A stretch of 64,000 bases of DNA from Aegilops tauschii subsp. strangulata. Its lineage: Eukaryota > Streptophyta > Magnoliopsida > Poales > Poaceae. The notes under the pieces are model-generated. The model had not been told where the DNA came from, made no database searches, and worked only from the letters and a program-made list of their open reading frames with translations. Position numbers and translations under genes: made by a program. The stretch spans positions 379,913,633 to 379,977,632 of the forward strand of contig NC_053039.3 of assembly GCF_002575655.3 (NCBI RefSeq), given 5' to 3'. This document shows, piece after piece, positions 11,159-22,291 of the stretch. The first letter of the stretch is position 1; every line of letters starts with the position of its first letter.

Positions 11159-11627
11159 TGTCGGTGTCAAAACTAGTGGATCTCGGGTAGGGGGTCTCGA
11201 ACTGTGCGTTAAGGTCGATGGTAACAGGAGACAGGGGACACGATGTTTACCCAGGTTCGGGCCCTCTTGATGGAGGTAATACCCTACTTCCTGCTTGATT
11301 GATCTTGATGAATATGAAGGTTACAAGAGTTGATCTACCACGAGATCGTAATGGCAAAACCCTAGAAGTCTAGCCTGTATGATTATGATTGCCTCTACGG
11401 ACTAAACCCTCCGGTTTATATAGACACCAGAGGGGACTAGGGTTGTACAAAGTCAGTTACAGAGAAAGGAATCTTCATATCCGAATGCCAAGCTTGCCAT
11501 CCACACCAAGGAGAGTCCCATCCAGACATGGGAAGAAGTCTTCTGTCTTGTATTTTCATAGCCCATCAGTCCGGCCCATGTTACACAGCCCAGACGGCCG
11601 AGGACCCCTTAATCCAGGACTCCCTCA
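11159..11627. repeat. solo LTR of the Fatima-like Gypsy family with perfect TSD
   Basis: The 469-bp LTR (TGTCGGTGTCAAAACT...GACTCCCTCA) is flanked by GTTGC at 11154-11158 and GTTGC at 11628-11632, a 5-bp target duplication as expected for Gypsy insertion. Angela-like gag sequence continues on both sides. The internal region and second LTR are gone, so this is the product of recombination between two LTRs of a former insertion. Confidence 0.93.
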
Positions 11628-11639
11628 GTTGCTATAAGC

Positions 11640-12600
11640 ACTAGTAAAGTACACATCAATAACATCTATATCAAATATACCTTTGTTCACTTTGCCATCC
11701 TTCTTATCCGCCAGTATCTAGGGTAGTTCCACTTCCAGTGACCGTTCCCTTTGCAGTAGAAGCACTCAGTTTCAGGCTTAGGTCTATCTTTGGGCTTCTT
11801 CACGGGAGTGGCAACTTGTTTGCCATTCTTCTTGAATTTCCCTTTCTTTCCCTTTGCCCTATTCTTGAAACTAGTGGTCTTGTTAACCATCAACACTTGA
11901 TGCTCTTTCTTGATCTCTACCTTCGCTGATTTTAGCATCGCGAAGAGCTCGGGAATTACTTTCGTCATCCCTTGCATATTATAGTTCATCACGAAGTTCT
12001 AGTAACTTGGTGATAGTGACTAGAGAATTTTGTTAATTACTATCTTATCTGGAAGATTAACTCCCACTTGATTCAAGCAATTGCAGTACCCAGACAATCT
12101 GAGCACATACTTACTATTTGAGCTATTCTCCTCCATCTAGTAGGCAAAGTCTTGTCAGAGGTCTCATACCTCTCGACACGGGCATGAGTATGAAATACCA
12201 ATTTCAACTCTTGGAACATCTTATATGCTCCGTGGCGTTCAAAACATTACTGAAGTCCCGGTTCTAAGCCGTAAAGCATGGTGCACTAAACTATCAAGTA
12301 GTCATCATATCGATCTTGCCAAACGTTCATAATGTCTGCATCTGCTCCAGCAATAGTTGTGTTACCTAGTGGTGCATCAAGGACATAATTCTTCTGTGCG
12401 GCAATGAGGATAATTCTCAGATCAAGGCCCAAGTCCGCATCATTGCTACTATCATCTTTCAACTTATTTTTCTCTAGGAACATATCAAAAATAAACGGGG
12501 AGCTACATCGCGAGCTATTGATCCGTAGCATAGTTATGCAAATACTATCAAGACTAAGTTCATGATAAATTAAAGTTCAATTAATCATATTACTTAAGAA
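11640..12600 (-). pseudogene. Angela-like gag pseudogene
   Basis: Minus-strand fragments of a Copia gag: 12531-12286 (FDMFLEKNKLKDDSS, then KNYVLDAPLG and DDYLIV followed by a TAG) and 11992-11687 (MQGMTKVIPELFAMLKSAKV, a Lys-rich linker, then a zinc knuckle). The knuckle reads CFYCKGNGHWKWNY, where the fourth ligand cysteine of C-x2-C-x4-H-x4-C has become tyrosine. The stop after DDYLIV and the Cys-to-Tyr change are both consistent with C-to-T decay of methylated DNA. Between the fragments the frame is broken by further stops. Confidence 0.75.
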
Positions 12601-13731
12601 CTCCCACTTAGATAGACATCCCTCTAGTCATCTAAATGATCACATGAGCCAAATCAACTAAACCATGTCCGATCATCACGTGAGATGGAGTAGTTTTCAA
12701 TGGTGAACATCACTATGTTTATCATATCTACTTTATGATTCACGCTCGACCTTTCGGTCTCAGTGTTCCGAGGCCATATCTGCATATGCTAGGCTCGTCA
12801 AGTTTAACCCGAGTATTCTGCGTGTGCAAAACTAGCTTGCACCAGTTGTATGTGAACGTAGAGCTTATCACACCTAATCATCACGTGGTGTCTCGGCACG
12901 ACGAACTATAGCAACGGTGCATACTCCGGGAGAACACTTGTACCTTGAAATTTAGTGAGAGATCATCTTATAATGCTACCGTCGAACTAAGCAAAATAAG
13001 ATGCATAAAGGATAAACATCACATGCAATCAATATAAGTGATATGATATGGCCATCATCATCTTGTGCCTTTGATCTCCATCTCCAAAGCACCGTCATGA
13101 TCACCATCATCACCGGCTTGACACCTTGATCTCCATCGAAGCATCGTTGTCGTCTCGCCAACTATTGCTATCACGACTATCGCTACCGCTTAGTGATAAA
13201 GTAAAGCAATTACATGGCGATTGCATTTCATACAATAAAGCGACAACCATATGGCTCCTGCCAGTTGCCGATAACTATTACAAAACATGATCATCTCATA
13301 CAACAATTTATATATCATCACATCTTCACCTTATCACATCACAACATACCCTGCAAAAACTAGTTAGACGTCCTCTACTTGTTGTTGCAAATTTTACGTG
13401 GCTGCTACGGGTTTAGCAAGAACCGTTCTTACCTACGCATCAAAAACCACAACGATTTTTCGTCAAGTGTGCTGTTTAACCTACAACAAGGACCGGGCGT
13501 AGTCACACTCGATTCAACTAAAGTTAGAGAAACTGACACCCACTAGGCACCTGTGAGCGAAGCACGGCGGTAAAACTAGTCTTATGAACGTGGTCATCTA
13601 ATGTCGGTCTGGGCCGCTTCATCCAACAATACCGCCGAATCAAAGTATGACATGCTGGTAAGAAGTATGACTATTATCACCCACAACTCTTTGTGTTCTA
13701 CTCGTGCATATAACATCTACGCATAAACCTA
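12601..13731 (-). other. untranslated leader of the Angela-like element
   Basis: This 1.1 kb between the primer-binding site and gag has no open frame worth calling. A GATGATGG-rich stretch lies near 13030-13160. This is the expected position of the retroelement RNA leader with dimerisation and packaging signals, which I cannot locate precisely. Confidence 0.6.
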
Positions 13732-13743
13732 ACTCTGATACCA
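13732..13743 (-). promoter_or_regulatory. primer-binding site (tRNA-iMet type)
   Basis: The minus strand reads TGGTATCAGAGT one base after the LTR end (CCCCAACA G). It matches the TGGTATCAGAGC site that pairs with the 3' end of initiator methionine tRNA, with the last base changed. It fixes the element's minus orientation. Confidence 0.85.
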
Positions 13744-13744
13744 C

Positions 13745-15385
13745 TGTTGGGGAACACAGTATTTCAAAAAAATTCCTATGATCACGCAAGATCTATTTAG
13801 GAGATGCATAGAAACGAGTGGGGAGAGTGTGTCCACGTACCCTCGTAGACCGAAAAGCGTTAAGTAACGCGGTTGATGTAGTCGAACGTCTTCGCGATCC
13901 AACCGATCAAGTACCGAACGCACAATACCTCCGCGATCTACACACGTTCAGCTCGGTGACGTCCCTCGAACTCTTGATCCAGCTGAGGCCAAGGGAGAGT
14001 TTCGTCAGCCCGACGGCTGATGACGGTGATGATGAAGTTACCGACGCAGGGCTTCACCTAAGCACTACAACGATATGACCGAGGTGGAAATCTGTGGAGG
14101 GGGGCACCACATACGGCTAAAACAATCAACTTGTGTGTCTATGGGGTGCCCCCTCCCCCGTATATAAAGGAGGGGAGGAGGGGGCCGGCCGGCCTCATGG
14201 TGCGCCCCCAAGGGGGGGAATCCTACTCCTACTAGGAGTAGGTTCCCCCCTTTCCTAGTCCTAATAGGAGGGGGAAGGAAGGGGAAGAGGAGAAGAAGGA
14301 AAGGGGGGCCGTCGCCCCTCCCAATTCGGATAGGGCTTGGGGGCGCCCCTCCTCTTGGCCGCCTCCTCTCTCTTCCACTAAAGCCCATGTAGGCCCATTA
14401 AGCCTCCCGGGGGTTCCGGAAAATGCCCGAACTCATCCGAAACCTTTCCGGTGTCCAAACATAACCTTCCAATATATCAATCTTCATGTCTCGACCATTC
14501 GAGACTCCTCGTCATGTCCGTGATCATATCCGGGTCTCCGAACAACCTTCGGTACATCAAAACACATAAACTCATAATACCGATCGTCATCGAACGTTAA
14601 GCGTGCGGACCCTATGGGTTCGAGAACTATGTAGACATGACCGAGACTCATCTCCGGTCAATAACCAATAGCGGAACCTGGATGCTCATATTGGTTCCCA
14701 CATATTCTACGAAGATCTTTATCGGTCAAACCGCATAACAACATACGTTGTTCCCTTTGTCATCGGTATGTTACTTGCCCAAGATTCGATCGTCGGTATC
14801 TCAATACCTAGTTCAATCTCATTCCGTAATACATCATCCCGCAACTAACTCATTAGTCACATTGCTTGCTTATAGTGATGTGCATTACCGAGAGGGACCA
14901 GAGATACCTCTCCGACAATCGGAGTGACAAATCCTAATCTCGATCTATGCCAACTCAACAAACACCATCGGAGACACCTGTAGATCATCTTTATAATGAC
15001 CCAGTTACGTTGTGACATTTGATAGCACACTAAGTGTTCCTCCAGTATTCGGGAGTTGCATAATCTCATAGTCATAGGAACATGTATAAGTCATGAAGAA
15101 AGCAATAGCAACAAACTAAATGATCATTGTGCTAAGCTAACAGATGGGTCTTGTCAATCACATCATTCTCTAATGATGTGATCCCGTTAATCAAATGACA
15201 ACTCATGTCTAAGGCTAGGAACTTAACCATCTTTAATTAATGAGCTAGTCAAGTAGAGGCATACTAGTGACACTTTGTTTATCTATGTATTCACACATGT
15301 ACTAAGTTTCCGGTTAATACAATTCTAGCATGAATAATAAACATTGATCATGATATAAGGAAATATAAATAACAACTTTATTATT
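13745..15385 (-). repeat. Angela-like 5' LTR, truncated at its outer end
   Basis: On the plus strand it begins TGTTGGGGAACACAG at 13745 and can be followed to TTTATTATTGC at 15385, where the sequence departs. The outermost roughly 25 bases of the family LTR (from memory) are missing. A TTTATATA box on the minus strand lies at 14161-14169 beside a GC-rich tract (14150-14400). The loss of the end means no target duplication can be found on this side. Confidence 0.8.
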
Positions 15386-16225
15386 GCCCGGGAGAAAACC
15401 CATCTGGCACTTGGGACCCGGTCGGAGTCAAGACGAACGGACATTGCACCGACGGATGGCGAGGAACTGTCTACTACGCTATTTTTTGAGCGGGGTGTCT
15501 ACTACACTTAACTAGTAGAACGCCCGTGTGTTGCTACAGGCTATAAATGGATTGAATAAATGGATATAAATGAATTGAACAAATCGTGTACCAGCGAGAG
15601 AGCGTACCAGTGCAGGGAAGCCCTTGCGAAAATACTTTTTAGTTAGAAGGCTGGCTGCTGATGAACATTGATTTTAGAACTGTAAACATATCCAATTAAG
15701 ACAATACTACAGCAAGATGTCAGATAATCTTGGCATCAATGCTGATGTTCCTCCACCTAGCAACATTCTGTTGCTGTCAGAGCATGGAACTAATTCATTT
15801 ATGACAAAGCAAAAATGTCTATCGTACAAGAGCCTTGCGAGAAATATAGAAAAAATATTGAGATTCCTGCAATTTGATGCTCACTTTGGCAACAAACACT
15901 TAAAAGCGGATCATTAACTAAAAGGTGAAGCAGAATTATGAATTACTAACCATTACTTGATGACCTGTCTACACAATTGAGGGATTCTATACATAGTATT
16001 ATGCTTATTTATATGAGAATATCACAAAGATGGACATGTACTTTCCTGCTCCTAGACCATGAACCTAGGGTGCGTTCGCTTCGTAGGAATTTTGAAGGAA
16101 TCGTACATGCTTGCGCTCCTTTGGAAAAACTTCCTACCAGGCCATTCGACTCAGAGGAATGGCTTCACGTATTCCTTTGGAAAGACTTGCCTTCCTTTGC
16201 TTTTCACGGGAATAGAAAAATCCAG
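15386..16225. other. unclassified intergenic DNA with possible small-element debris
   Basis: No supported gene. A 66-codon ORF (15717-15917) has no recognisable domain. The stretch near 15510-15540 (TAGTAGAACGCCCGTGTGTTGC) resembles a transposon terminus seen widely in grasses, but I find no partner end. At 16075-16225 a GGAATTTTGAAGGAATCG...CCTTTGGAAAAAC stretch resembles MITE-type sequence and abuts the truncated LTR. Confidence 0.35.
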
Positions 16226-17535
16226 ATGTTGCTTAATGGATTATTTGCTTAAGTGCTTAGTGATATTGCTCCAAAAACCCTCAGCCACTCTTTCCATCCA
16301 AATATGTCAAAACCTTAAACTCCAACTCGGCCACACTGATATTTCCTACCCGGATCCACCGAGTTCACTTGACATAGCCACTGCCAGAAACCCTAACAGT
16401 TCGGTCCGACCGATACGGATCTCGGTCTCACCGAGATGGCCCTGCAACCTCTCTATTTCCCTTTGTAACATTTCGGTCTCACCGAAATGAGCAATCGGTC
16501 ACACCGAGTTTGCTTGACTGACTCTCTGTTTGCTCTTTGCTAATTTCGGTCCCGCCGAGTTCATGCAATCAGCGCCACCGAGATGATGTTTTGCCCTAGC
16601 CCTTGCACATCGGTCTCACCGAGTTGTTATAGTTGGTCCCACCGAGATTCCTAACATTTACCTGTTTGAACTAATCGGTGCCATCGAGTTCTTCTATTCG
16701 GTCTCACCGAGTTGGGTCAAATGTGTGTAACGGTTGGATTTTTGTGTGGAGTCTATATATACCCCTCCACCCCCTCTTCATTTCTGAGAGATCCATCAGA
16801 ACGTGCCTACACTTCTACCATTCATTCTCTGAGAGAGAACCACCTACTCATGTGTTGAGATCAAGGCATTCCAATCCTGCCACAAGAATCTTGATCTCTA
16901 GCCTTCCCCAAGTTGCTTTTCACTCAAATCTCCCTTCTACCATATCCAAATCTATGAGAGAGAGTTGAGTGTTGCGGAGACTATCATTTGAAGCACAAGA
17001 GCAAGGAGTTCATCATCAACACACCGTCTATTACCTTGAGTGGTGTCTTCCAGATTGGTTAGGTGTCGCTTAGGAGCCTCTGTCAAGAGATGTGGAGTTG
17101 AACCAAGAAGTTTATAAGGGCAAGGAGATCGCCTACATCATGAAGATCTACCTGAGTGATGAAGTCCTTCGTGGACGATGTCCATGGTGGGATAGACAAC
17201 GTTGCTTCTTTGTGGACCCTCCGTGGACTCGCGCAGCCGTTACCCTTCGTGGGTTGAAGTCTCCATCAACGTGGATGTACGATAGCACCACCTATCGGAA
17301 ACATGCCAAAAATCTCCGTGTCTCTATTGTGTTGCACTCTCCAAACCCTTCCTTTAACTGCATATGCAATGTGTTACTTTCCACCGCTATACTCTTAGAA
17401 TTGCATCTGTAGGAAGATTACTTGACTTGTTCGAATTGCTAAAATCTACCCACAACTAAAATTGGGAAAAGGCTAGATTTTTATTTAGTCAAGTAGTCTA
17501 ATCACCCCACCTCTAGACATACTTTCGATCCTACA
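16226..17535 (+). repeat. 5'-truncated LTR of a second Sirevirus-like Copia family
   Basis: The right end is sharp (CTTTCGATCCTACA, CA at 17534-17535); the left end starts inside the LTR at about 16226, so some hundreds of bases are missing compared with the family as I remember it. It contains about ten near-palindromic TCGGTCTCACCGAGTT blocks (16330-16720), a TATA box (TATATATA, 16754-16761) and a pyrimidine-rich 5'-leader-like stretch. The end CACCTCTAGACATAC...CA parallels the end of the LTR at 3860-6567. No flanking internal sequence is present. ORFs in it are not credible genes. Confidence 0.7.
16330..16720. repeat. array of near-palindromic TCGGTCTCACCGAGTT blocks
   Basis: About ten blocks of type CGGTxxxACCGA occur upstream of the TATA box, for example near 16402, 16423, 16470, 16496, 16543, 16612, 16675 and 16698. 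The placement parallels the different palindromes in the LTR at 3860-6567. Confidence 0.7.
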
Positions 17536-17879
17536 GCATCCCCTATTGTATCACAAATTTTGGAATACATATCACAGTCCACATGCACGATGATAGGTCT
17601 GTTGCTTATCACTGGTGACACTCTTATCTACATTTCAATAGAAAAATTGTCACATTTAGAAATATTCATTATGATCATAGCATTGCCATCCACAACCTTT
17701 GCTACTTTGCTTGTTTTCGTTGTTGGACGACACTATCTTGGCGATTCTTGTAACACAAGTGATGTGCAATTGGGTCCGCTTTCGAGGAAAAATGTCTAGC
17801 GGCAGGGAACAAGTTATTGTTTATATTTAAAACCAACATATTTTAAGCTCACATTCATTGCATGTATTTCACAAAATGC
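17536..17879. other. unclassified AT-rich DNA
   Basis: A 79-codon ORF (17560-17799) has hydrophobic stretches but no recognisable family. I see no gene or repeat I can name. Confidence 0.3.
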
Positions 17880-17983
17880 TACTTCCTCCGTCTCAGTTTA
17901 CAGGGCATGCGCATCGTTCTAGGTTGAGAATTTTACTAGCTATATATGTATTAGACCTCTCCCAATGCACATGTGCTTAGATA

Positions 17984-19330
17984 CACTACAAAAAAATACA
18001 CTTCCGTGATGATACGTGTTTGTCACAGTAGGTCGCGTTTTTTGTCATGCATGTACATCCATGAAAAATTTATGACAGAATCAAGATAGTCATACCTATG
18101 TTGTCGTAGAAGTGTCCCATGACATTTCCAAAATTATCATCACGGAAGTGTCCACTTCCATGACGATAAATTGCGCGTCACAGAAGTGCTTTCGTCAAGG
18201 GTGACCCACACGTGGCATCCACCGTAACGGAACGCCGTTAAGCTATCGGGTCGGGTTTGGATCCGATAACCCGTTAACAGCCCCGACCAATGGGGATTTT
18301 CTACGTGTAAAATCATCATTGGCTGGAGGAAACACGTGTCGGCTCATCGTTGGGACAGATGTCATCCACTCATTGGACAGAAGGCGCGTATGATACGTCG
18401 ACACGTGGCACGGCCCAACAGAGGCCCATTCCTGTGAAAAGGCCGGCCCGTTTGACTTGGTCAAAAGGTGGCGGGCCGGCCCATGGAAAGCCTGTTAACG
18501 GCATGTTCGCATATAGCCCATTTACAGCCCGCTAACCCAAGGCCTGTTACGCCCTATCCGAATTAGGCCCAGTAGCGTCATTTGGGCCATCCAATATGAT
18601 TCCAGCCCATTTTCACTTCTGGCCCATGTATGGCCCATGACGTCTTTCGGCCCATATGAGGCCCTATGTAACTCTTGGCCTATTAACGGCCCGTGGTGAA
18701 ACTGGCCCGTAATGAACGGTGTATCACTTTACACCCATTAACGGCCCGTGGTGAAACTGGCCCGTAATGAACAGTGTATCACTTTATACCCATTAACGGC
18801 CCGTTATTCCGTTGGGCCGTTTCCAGCCCATATTATCTTTCGGCCTTCTCAGAGCCCATTTATTCTTGGGCTCATTTCCAGCATTCGTTTACTTACGGCC
18901 CGTTACTGTCAGTTTTTGCTTGTGGGCCAAATTCAGCCGTGGTTACAGTCAGCCCGTTTGTGGTCCGTTAATACGTTGGGCCGTTTTCATAGCGTCATCA
19001 AATACGGCCTATTAACGATGACGTGTTATGGTCGGCCCATGAACGGACGATTCCAACTCTAGCCCGTTTACGGCCATAATGCGGCCTGTTATTGGCCCAT
19101 GTTTGGCCAATCAATCATATTGCCCGTATAAGGCCCATTGATGATACGGCCCATAGAAGGCCCATTGTTTCTACGGCCCGTAGAAGGCCCATTGTTTCTA
19201 TGGCCCGTAGAAGGCCTACTGTTTCTACGGCCCGTAGAAGGCCTACTGTTTCTATGGCCCGTAGAAGGCCCACTGTTTCTAAGGCCCGTAGGAGGCCCAG
19301 TGTCACTACAGTAAATATTAGCCCATGGTT
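17984..19330. repeat. left terminal and subterminal repeat region of the outer CACTA
   Basis: After the terminal repeat come short inverted motifs of type GTCATAGAAGTGTCC/TCCATGAC (18000-18200), also present at the right end (47690-47760). From about 18400 to 19320 there are dozens of GGCCCATT/GGCCCGTA units, including a near-exact tandem repeat of about 63 bp (near 18680-18800) and a tight array around 19140-19300. Subterminal repeats are the binding sites of CACTA transposase subunits. Confidence 0.75.
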
Positions 19331-20879
19331 ATTGTGGCCTAGTTTTAAAAAATAGGTTATTGCAGCCACTAGCAAACCGCGGAAAAAGAACTGCACTGAC
19401 TACAAGCAAACAAATAAACAAGACAACAAGGAAATAAATAAGCAAGCAACTTATGCTAGGCTATCACGGCTATTACACATATTACATCCACTGGGCATCA
19501 AAGTTCGCCACCAGTGCAAATATAGGGAATAAAGCAGCATATAAATGCCGCAGCAAAACAAGTCCAGAACTAAAACCACTTCAGAAGAGTTCAAGAAACA
19601 ATATCCTGGGTACCCATAATGCTGGCAAGATGCTTAGCAAGCTTATTAACTTTCTCTTGTTTGGCGCTTAAATCCTCCAGCGCTTGCTGCTGCACAAGAA
19701 AGTACGCATCTGAATTCTGCAGGGACTTCCTCAGTCCTTCGGCTTCTTGCCGCAGCACAGCTGACTGATGCCTTTCAGCTTGTAGCTGAGACTGAAGAAG
19801 CCGAAGTGATTCAGGCAGCGAGTTCGAAGAGCTTGTGCCAGCGGTACTGGCCAGTAACTCGAACACTACATCAACGCAGGACTATGGGGTTTCTCACTGT
19901 CTACAAGATCGTTTCTATCACCTTTCTTGGAGACCAACAGGGTTGTCTCACTATCTTGAACCTTATCTGCATTACTTTCTCTACCATTGCATAGTGGGGT
20001 GCTCTTCTCCAATATTATGTTTGCATACTACAAGAGAAACAAGCAGACACATCACAGGTTTAGCTTGTAGTATACGAAACTCATTTTGGTAAACCGGTTC
20101 AGTAGTAAGGTGGACAGGATAACAGCATGAAACAAACATATATCTATATACTATGGTCATTATATTGTCCATATCATTCTAGTTTATGTTCCCTAATCAA
20201 GATAGAGACACAGTTCAACTCATATATTTTTAAGACACAGCAGCATAGACAGAATATAAGTGTGAGAAACTACACAGCATTGGCAGCACTTGTAATGTGC
20301 ATCACATGAGAACATAACTGTTTATACAACTTAAACTGAAATCAACATAGAGCAACAAGTTAGAACAGCAATCCAGTTAAAGCAATAGGTTTAAAACATA
20401 CCTGTTGCGCCATTGGAGTTTCAATTGGATCCTTCAAATTCGAAAGTAGTTGGTATGAGTAAATACAGTGATGCAACAGCAAAGGAGTATGGACCATAGC
20501 TACGGAATCTGACCTGAGAACAGTTGCTCTTCTGCTTTAAACGTGGAGTTTGGGTTAGCTGTGGTGGTCTTCGTGCTTTGGGCACTGCAGTAGCTTTACA
20601 AACTGCTCGTGTGGGGTGCTCTGTGGTGGACATGGTGCTTTGTCAACTATAAGTGGGTTACTATCCGCTGGGGTTGCGGTTAGATGGGTTGTAGCTGGTT
20701 CTCTACCCAACGGTGTAAGTGTGCAATCTGGAAGAGTCTCGATTATGTGTGGTGGGGCTAGTTTGTGGGCCAGTACAACCATGGTTCTATCTGCATCGAC
20801 GGGTAGCACTGTGTTTTGTGAAGAATGGGTTTTTGCTCCCTTAGATACTGCCATCACCCCCTCCAATTCAAATGGCTGA

Positions 20880-22130
20880 TAAACAAGAAAAGAAATTGAA
20901 CGTACAGACATTGTATGATAGACAGATGTGGTAATTCACATATATGTTGTCTAACCAAACAGGACAGCATGACACAATTTCACATATATGATGCCTAACT
21001 CAACAGGATAGCATGACACAGTTTCAGATATATGATGGATAACTTAACATGATATAATTGCATAATTCAACATATGATGAGTACCTAAACATGATGACAT
21101 GACAAAACTATATGATGTCTTTCTAAAATAGGTTGGGATGAAATAATTCACATACATGTTGTCTAAGTATACAGGATGGCATGATATAATTGACATAATT
21201 GATTCATATACTAAGCAGCTGGCACTCGCATGTATTATCTCTAAACTAAGCAGATAGAATTCAATATTGTGCATATGATGTCTAAACTAAGCAATGCAAG
21301 AGACCATATGCATCATATGAGAAATATAAACATTGCAACTTAGAGCATACACCTCAGGTGGGATATAGGACTGGTCATATGTCTCTGAATCCTCCTCTGA
21401 GGAGCTCCCTGTAACCATCGAGATATATGCTTCAACAGGTACCATTGCGTGCTCTGAAGACCTTGTTTTCACTCCAGATTTTTCCATAACCGGCTCAAAT
21501 GGCTGATACACATGAAGAGTAGTTCAATATACACAGATTGTCGACAAATGGAATACGTAATGAAAACAAAGATGGCATGAGATAATTCACATATATGATG
21601 CCTGGCTCCATGGCGGTGCATAATTCACATATATGATAACTGGCTGAAAAACATGGCATTGCATAATTCACATATCTGATATAGAAAGAAAACAGGAGGC
21701 ATTCACACAAAGCATGTCTAATCTAAGCAGATGGCATGGCAATGCAAGACACCATATGCATGATATGAGCAATATAACCCAGCCAAGTTAGAGCATGCAC
21801 CTTGGGGGGGGGGATACGACTGGTCATCTCTCTCTGAATCCTCCTCTGAGGAGCTATCTGTAACCAGCAAGAAATCTGCATCGACAGGTAGCACCGACTG
21901 CTCAGAAGACCTTGTTTTCACTCCAGATTTTCCCATGACCGACTCAAATGGCTGATGCACAGGAAGAGTAGATGAATGTATAAACATTGTTGACAAATGG
22001 AATACATTATGAAAAAAGATATGGCACAATATAATTCACATATACGATGACTGGCTAAACAGGATGGCATTGCATGATTCACGTATATGATGCCTGGCTA
22101 AAGAAGATGGCATTGCATAATTCCCATATA
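20880..22130. repeat. duplicated introns rich in ATTCACATATATGATG motif
   Basis: The stretches 20930-21270, 21540-21720 and 22000-22130 contain many copies of a 30-40 base motif (TAATTCACATATATGATG followed by xCTxxCTxAACAGG). They flank the duplicated exons and were probably copied with them. Confidence 0.6.
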
Positions 22131-22291
22131 CTCCCTCCGTTCCTAAATATTTGTCTTTTTAGAGATTTCAAATGGACTACCACATACGGATTTATATAGA
22201 CATATTTTAGAGTGTAGATTCACTCATTTTGTTCCGTATGTAGTCACTTGTTGAAATCTCTAAAAAGACAAATATTTAGGAATGGTGGGAG
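22131..22291. mobile_element. Stowaway MITE (Thalos-like), 161 bp
   Basis: Ends CTCCCTCCGTTCCTAAATAT and, inverted, ATATTTAGGAATGGTGGGAG; TA duplications at 22129-22130 and 22292-22293. It folds into a near-complete hairpin (GTCTTTTTAGAGATTTCAA on both arms). The related stretch at 21661-21715, which lacks it, shows the empty site. Confidence 0.9.

Larger units (their letters stand above)
10877..15385 (-). mobile_element. decayed Angela/BARE-like Copia element, minus strand
   Basis: Read on the minus strand: a 5' LTR lacking its first bases (15385-13745), a primer-binding site (13743-13732), a long leader, a gag with stops and a damaged zinc knuckle, and the beginning of the protease region. 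It breaks off at about 10877 against the Gypsy fragment. A solo LTR (11159-11627) interrupts it. The LTR end (CCCCAACA on the minus strand) and the tRNA-iMet-type primer site are characteristic of Angela/BARE/WIS. No reverse transcriptase remains in the window. Coding sequence is decayed by nonsense changes. Confidence 0.8.

Noticed and set aside
19092..19396. ORFs reading ARRRPTVSM or RAIETVGLL repeats
   Set aside because: They come from the GGCCCGTAGAAGGCC subterminal repeat array.
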